Origin: Streptomyces sp. NRRL F-4489 | GTDB taxonomy: Bacteria > Actinomycetota > Actinomycetes > Streptomycetales > Streptomycetaceae | Length of the DNA: 7,572 nucleotides | Assembly (NCBI RefSeq): GCF_001509485.1 | Contig: NZ_LLZI01000080.1 | Coordinates: 1 to 7,572 of the forward strand | Direction of reading: 5' to 3' | Part shown: positions 4,618 to 7,572 of the stretch, in pieces | How the letters are laid out: every line of letters begins with the position of its first letter | Numbering within the stretch: position 1 is the stretch's first letter | Notes under the pieces: generated by a model | Databases searched by the model: none | The model's input: the letters and a program-made list of their open reading frames with translations, nothing else | Told to the model about the DNA's origin: nothing | Made by a program: the position numbers and the translations under genes

Positions 4618-5768
4618 CGCCCCTTCGGCAGGCCGAGGATCCGCTCGGCGACGATGTTCCGCTGGATCTGCGAGGTGCCCGCGGCGATGGTGTACGAGAG
4701 GGCGGAGAGCCGGTCGGCGGTCCAGGGGTGGTCCGCGGCCAGCGCGTGCCCGCCGAGCACCTCCGCCGCGGTGTCGTAGAGCTCCTGGCGGGCGTGCGAG
4801 TAGCGGAGCTTGAAGACCGAGCCGCCGGCGCCCGGGACGCCGCCGCCGCGCTGGGCGGCGCTGACGTTCCACTGGGTCAGCCGCCACAGCGCGGCGAACT
4901 CGGCGTTCAGCCGACCCAGCCGGCGGCGCAGCACCGCGTCGTCCCAGCGCCCGTTCGCGCGCGCGGCGCGGGCGAGGTCCGCGAGCACCCGGCGGCAGGC
5001 CACCACCTCGCCGACGAAGGCGGTGCCGCGCTCGAAGGAGAGCGTCACCATCGTCACCCGCCAGCCGTCGTGCTCGGCGCCGACGCGGTACGCGGCCGGG
5101 ACCCGCACCTCGTCGAGGAACACCTCGGCGAACTCCGCCGAACCGGCCAGCGTGCGCAGCGGCCGGACCGTGACCCCCGGCGCGTCCATCGGCATCGCCA
5201 GCCAGCTGATGCCGCGGTGCCGGGGCGCGTCCGGGTCGGTGCGGACCAGCAGTTCGCACCAGTCGGCGACCTCGGCGTGCGAGGTCCAGATCTTCGAGCC
5301 GGTCACCACGTAGTCGTCGCCGTCGCGGACCGCGCGGGTGCGCAGCGCGGCCAGGTCGGAACCGGCGTCCGGTTCGCTGAAGCCCTGGCACCAGATCTCC
5401 TCGCCGCGCAGGATCGGCGGCAGCCAGCGGGCGCGCTGGGCGGCGGTGCCCTCGGCGGCGATGGTGGGGCCGGCGTGCAGCAGTCCGACGAAGTTGGCGC
5501 CGACGTACGGGGCGCCGGCCCGCTCGGTCTCCTCCAGGAAGATCAGGTGCTGGGTGGGGGTGGCGCCCCGCCCGCCGGCGTCCACCGGCCAGTGCAGTCC
5601 GGCGTATCCGGCGTCGTACAGCATCCGCTGCCAGGCGGTGTCGTACGCCCGCCGGGCCGGCCAGTCGGTGGCGGGCGGTTGGGGCGGCAGGGTGGGCAGC
5701 ACCTTGGCGAGCCAGGCCCGCAGACCGGCCCGGAAGGCTTCCTCCTCCTCGGTGCAGGCGAGGTCCAT
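4614..5768 (-). CDS. Acyl-CoA dehydrogenase, first subunit (catalytic glutamate-bearing)
   Basis: A 384-residue acyl-CoA dehydrogenase, normal in length. The N-terminal domain starts MDLACTEEEEAFRAGLRAWL. The substrate/FAD motif WCQGFSEPDAGSDLAALRT is at residues 126-144 and KIWTSHAEVAD at 159-169. LSFERG at 243-248 puts Glu246 at the helix-G catalytic base position used by isovaleryl-CoA and long-chain dehydrogenases. The C-terminal signature AAGTSQIQRNIVAERILGL (362-380) has Ala363 where medium-chain enzymes have the catalytic Glu. The FAD-contacting RxQFG motif is absent: residues 275-300 read as an unrelated arginine-rich helix. That motif is present in the downstream subunit. It would catalyse alpha,beta-desaturation of an acyl-CoA with FAD, passing electrons to electron-transfer flavoprotein. 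Its size resembles FadE29/ChsE2. The ATG at 5766-5768 has almost no ribosome binding site. It lies 7 bases after the stop of a 25-codon ORF, suggesting translational coupling. Confidence 0.92.
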   Translation of the reverse strand: MDLACTEEEEAFRAGLRAWLAKVLPTLPPQPPATDWPARRAYDTAWQRMLYDAGYAGLHWPVDAGGRGATPTQHLIFLEETERAGAPYVGANFVGLLHAGPTIAAEGTAAQRARWLPPILRGEEIWCQGFSEPDAGSDLAALRTRAVRDGDDYVVTGSKIWTSHAEVADWCELLVRTDPDAPRHRGISWLAMPMDAPGVTVRPLRTLAGSAEFAEVFLDEVRVPAAYRVGAEHDGWRVTMVTLSFERGTAFVGEVVACRRVLADLARAARANGRWDDAVLRRRLGRLNAEFAALWRLTQWNVSAAQRGGGVPGAGGSVFKLRYSHARQELYDTAAEVLGGHALAADHPWTADRLSALSYTIAAGTSQIQRNIVAERILGLPKGR

Positions 5769-5775
5769 ACCGGGC

Positions 5776-5853
5776 CTACGCGTTCCGGCGCGCGGGCCCG
5801 GCCGCGCGGCCGTCGGTGGTGGTGGCGCGCGGCGGTTCCTCGGGCTTCGCCAT
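5776..5853 (-). CDS. Putative 25-codon leader ORF upstream of the acyl-CoA dehydrogenase pair
   Basis: The ORF starts at ATG 5851-5853 with a good ribosome binding site, GAGGGGA at 5858-5864, and stops with TAG at 5776-5778. It reads MAKPEEPP at the start and ARRNA at the end, with a Thr-Thr-Thr-Asp in the middle: hydrophilic, with no hydrophobic segment and no recognisable family. It ends 7 bases before the ATG of the first dehydrogenase, which lacks its own clear ribosome binding site, so ribosomes finishing this ORF could re-initiate there. It is out of frame with the dehydrogenase, so it is not an N-terminal extension. It might be a leader peptide with a purely translational role, a real small protein, or chance. 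The binding-site spacing is the main support. Confidence 0.45.
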   Translation of the reverse strand: MAKPEEPPRATTTDGRAAGPARRNA

Positions 5854-5877
5854 GGTGTCCCCTCACCCCCGGCTTAC

Positions 5878-5892
5878 CTGACGGGTCGTCAG
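5878..5892. promoter_or_regulatory. Operator copy, CTGACG-GGT-CGTCAG, dehydrogenase side
   Basis: A perfect 6-bp inverted repeat with a 3-base spacer, 25 bases upstream of the leader ORF start. It falls just downstream of the candidate leftward promoter (-10 at 5905-5910), at roughly +6 to +20, where a bound protein would block transcription of the dehydrogenase operon. It is the same palindrome as at 5969-5985 and, with one mismatch, at 1322-1336. The geometry (15 bp, short spacer, symmetric) fits TetR-family repressors. Confidence 0.75.
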
Positions 5893-5904
5893 CTCTACGT
5901 CGCC

Positions 5905-5933
5905 AGGCTAGCCCGCACCCCCTGGACCGGCAA
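5905..5933 (-). promoter_or_regulatory. Candidate promoter of the acyl-CoA dehydrogenase operon
   Basis: On the minus strand, TTGCCG (5928-5933) and TAGCCT (5905-5910) have an exact 17-base spacer. The -35 matches TTGACA at four of six positions, and the -10 fits the TAGNNT form common in streptomycete housekeeping promoters. The predicted start near 5898 gives a leader of about 45 bases to the small ORF, with the operator immediately downstream. Confidence 0.45.
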
Positions 5934-5951
5934 GGCGCGCGACCTTAACCT
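5923..5951 (+). promoter_or_regulatory. Candidate promoter of the acyl-CoA ligase gene
   Basis: TGGACC (5923-5928) and TAACCT (5946-5951) on the plus strand have a 17-base spacer. Both elements match consensus weakly (four and three of six). It overlaps the leftward promoter back to back. A start near 5958 would place the operator 5969-5985 just downstream, mirroring the arrangement on the other side. The symmetry adds some support, but the boxes alone are poor. Confidence 0.3.
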
Positions 5952-5968
5952 CTGGCGGTGGCAGGCGG

Positions 5969-5985
5969 ACTGACGCTTCGTCAGT
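5969..5985. promoter_or_regulatory. Operator copy, ACTGACG-CTT-CGTCAGT, ligase side
   Basis: A perfect 7-bp inverted repeat with a 3-base spacer, the most complete of the three copies. It ends 30 bases before the ligase ATG, so a repressor here would control the ligase. With the copy at 5878-5892 (centre-to-centre distance 92 bases) it brackets the divergent promoters, so one regulator could control both directions independently. Confidence 0.75.
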
Positions 5986-6015
5986 TATCCATCAAGCGAT
6001 CGGGAAGGCGGCGGT

Positions 6016-7566
6016 ATGAGCGGCAGCACCCTGTGGGACCTGGTCGCCTGGCGGGCCGCCCGTACGCCCGATGCCCTCGCGCTCGTGCAGGGCGCCGAGG
6101 ACGCGCGGGACGAGCGCCGGATCACCTTCGGCGGGCTGCGCGAGCGCGCCGAACGGGTCGCCGCCGGGCTGCACGCGTACGGCGTCCGGCCCGGCAGCAC
6201 GGTGGTCTGGCAGCTGCCGACCCGGATCGAAACGGTGCTGGTCAGCCTGGCGCTGGCCCGGCTCGGCGCGGTGCAGAGCCCGGTCCTGCCCGGCTACCGC
6301 GAGCACGAACTGGAACAGGTGCTGCGCCGCACCGGCGCCGCGTTCCTGCTCGTCCCGGGCGGGCCGCACGGTACCGGCCCCGCCGCACCGGCCCGGCGCC
6401 CGGCCGCCCGGCTGCCCGCGCCGCCCGCCGTCTTCGCCGCGTACGGCCCGCTGCCGGACGGCGATCCGGCGACCCTGCCGCCGCCGCCCGCCGACGCCGA
6501 CGCGGTGCGCTGGATCTACTGGACGTCCGGGACCACCGCCGCGCCCCGGGGCGTGCTGCACACCGATCGCGGGCTGCGCACCGCCGGGGGCTGGCTGGCG
6601 GCGGCGCTGCGCCTGGGCCCCGGGGACGTCGGGTCGATGGCGTTCCCGTACGCCCATGTCGCCGGGCCGGACTACACCGTCATGCTGCTGACGCTGGGCA
6701 TCCCGGCCGTCCTGCTGGAGCGGTTCGCGCTGCCGGGGGCGCTCGCTCCGTACCGCCGCCACGGTGTCACCGTGGCCGGCGGGTCCACCGCGTTCTACTC
6801 CCTCTTCCTCGCCGCGCAGCGGGCGCTGCCGGCCGGGGAGCGGCTGCTGCCGTCGCTGCGGCTGCTGGCCGGGGGCGGCGCGCCCAAACCGCCCGCGCTG
6901 TACCACGAGGTGACCGCCGAGCTGGGGTGCCAAGTGGTGCACGGGTACGCGCTCACCGAGGCGCCGGTGGTCACCATGGGCGATCCGCTGGACGGCGCGG
7001 CGCTGCTGGCCAATACGGACGGGCGGCCGCCCGCCGGGATGGAGATCCGGATCGCGCCCGGGAGGGACGGCGGCGGGGGCGGCGACGGCAGCGGGGAGAT
7101 CCTGGTGCGCGGCCCGGCGGTGTGCCGCGGCTATCTGGGCGAGCCGGACCCGTTCGACCGGGACGGCTTCCTGCCGACCGGCGACCTCGGCCGCCTCACC
7201 TCCACCGGGCACCTCGTCGTCACCGGCCGCCTCAAGGACATCATCATCCGCAAGGGCGAGAACGTCTCGGCCCGGGAGATCGAGGACCTGCTGCACGGCC
7301 ATCCGGACATCGCCGGTGCGGCGGTCATCGGGCTGCCGGACGCCGAGCGCGGCGAACTGGTCTGCGCGGTGGTCGAACAGCCGCCGGGGGCAAGGGAGTT
7401 GACGCTCGGCGCGGTCACCGAGCGGCTGCTCGCGCAGGGCCTGGCCCGGCACAAGCTGCCCGAGCGGCTGGAGGTGCTGCCGGCCCTGCCGCGCGGCGCG
7501 ACCCTGCGCAAGGTCCTCAAACGGGAGCTGCGGGAGCGGTTCGGAGGCGGGGGCGGGGCTACGTAA
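6016..7566 (+). CDS. AMP-forming acyl-CoA ligase (ANL superfamily)
   Basis: A 516-residue adenylate-forming acid:CoA ligase that would activate a carboxylate with ATP and CoA. The large N-terminal domain has the phosphate loop YWTSGTTAAPRG at residues 168-179 and the adenine-side motif HGYALTEAP at 309-317. TGD at 388-390 binds the ribose. GRLKDIIIRKGENVSAREIE (404-423) covers the hinge and A8 region. The small C-terminal domain ends with LPRGATLRKVLKREL (491-505), where Lys499 is the likely adenylation lysine. The phosphate loop has Ala-Ala-Pro-Arg where most relatives have Gly-x-Pro-Lys. A glycine-rich stretch at 351-359 looks like a surface-loop expansion. QLPTRIETVLVSLALARLGA (66-85) resembles cyclohexanecarboxylate-type and steroid-acid ligases, but the substrate is not determined. 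The ATG at 6016 has GGAAGG (6003-6008) as ribosome binding site. It is divergent from the dehydrogenase operon under matching operators, so its product probably feeds those enzymes. It ends with TAA at 7564-7566, complete in the window. Confidence 0.92.
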   Translation: MSGSTLWDLVAWRAARTPDALALVQGAEDARDERRITFGGLRERAERVAAGLHAYGVRPGSTVVWQLPTRIETVLVSLALARLGAVQSPVLPGYREHELEQVLRRTGAAFLLVPGGPHGTGPAAPARRPAARLPAPPAVFAAYGPLPDGDPATLPPPPADADAVRWIYWTSGTTAAPRGVLHTDRGLRTAGGWLAAALRLGPGDVGSMAFPYAHVAGPDYTVMLLTLGIPAVLLERFALPGALAPYRRHGVTVAGGSTAFYSLFLAAQRALPAGERLLPSLRLLAGGGAPKPPALYHEVTAELGCQVVHGYALTEAPVVTMGDPLDGAALLANTDGRPPAGMEIRIAPGRDGGGGGDGSGEILVRGPAVCRGYLGEPDPFDRDGFLPTGDLGRLTSTGHLVVTGRLKDIIIRKGENVSAREIEDLLHGHPDIAGAAVIGLPDAERGELVCAVVEQPPGARELTLGAVTERLLAQGLARHKLPERLEVLPALPRGATLRKVLKRELRERFGGGGGAT

Positions 7567-7572
7567 GGGGGG

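Noticed and set aside
3577..4779. Plus-strand 400-codon frame over the acyl-CoA dehydrogenases, and a similar one at 4728-5948
   Set aside because: Both are antisense to motif-bearing dehydrogenase genes, with low-complexity Gly/Arg/Gln composition; treated as shadows.
4618..5391. Upstream extension of the second acyl-CoA dehydrogenase to a 594-codon protein
   Set aside because: The extension overlaps the first dehydrogenase in another frame and has no homology. The family N-terminus begins exactly at the GTG that overlaps the upstream stop codon.
5992..7452. Minus-strand 486-codon frame opposite the ligase
   Set aside because: It is antisense to a complete ligase with all ANL motifs. Its translation is Arg/Gln/Gly-rich without domain character.

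Overview
The window is very GC-rich DNA with strong G/C bias at third codon positions, GTG as well as ATG starts, a short orphan RsbW-like ATPase and tight gene overlaps. This points to an actinomycete, most likely Streptomyces or a close relative (inference). Six complete protein genes are well supported. I also see the first 21 codons of a seventh at the left edge and a plausible 25-codon leader gene. No rRNA, tRNA, CRISPR array, transposase or integrase is visible.

Layout, left to right: (1) 1-65, minus strand, the N-terminus of a probable zinc-dependent alcohol dehydrogenase running off the window. (2) 66-384, a gene-free stretch with a perfect 29-bp inverted repeat and two 46-bp tandem repeats; both contain GCGNAGC, the sequence type that forms compact loops in Streptomyces telomere palindromes. 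(3) 385-1299, minus, an SDR dehydrogenase, divergent from (4) 1425-2351, plus, a cyclase-family (kynurenine formamidase/isatin hydrolase-like) metal hydrolase. (5) 2640-3125, minus, an anti-sigma-type ATPase with a long upstream region containing a candidate promoter and two perfect inverted repeats. (6) 3607-5853, minus, an operon of a small leader ORF and two acyl-CoA dehydrogenase subunits. (7) 6016-7566, plus, an acyl-CoA ligase divergent from that operon.

How the genes fit together: the ligase would activate a carboxylic acid as its CoA thioester. The two acyl-CoA dehydrogenases would alpha,beta-desaturate it. The SDR has features of beta-hydroxyacyl-CoA dehydrogenases and could act two steps later. 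The cyclase-family hydrolase and the alcohol dehydrogenase may serve ring opening or oxidation steps. Enoyl-CoA hydratase and thiolase are not in this window. The dehydrogenase pair divides the usual family motifs between its two chains, as in the heterotetrameric enzymes of actinobacterial steroid side-chain degradation, so a bulky, steroid- or terpenoid-like acid is a reasonable but unproven substrate guess.

The best non-coding signal is a shared operator, CTGACG-N3-CGTCAG. It is present as two perfect copies in the ligase/dehydrogenase divergent promoter region and one copy with a single arm mismatch in the SDR/cyclase divergent region. This ties the two gene groups, about 4.5 kb apart, into one probable regulon under a repressor (TetR-type by operator geometry) not encoded here. 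The ATPase gene between them has different upstream signals and probably belongs to another circuit.
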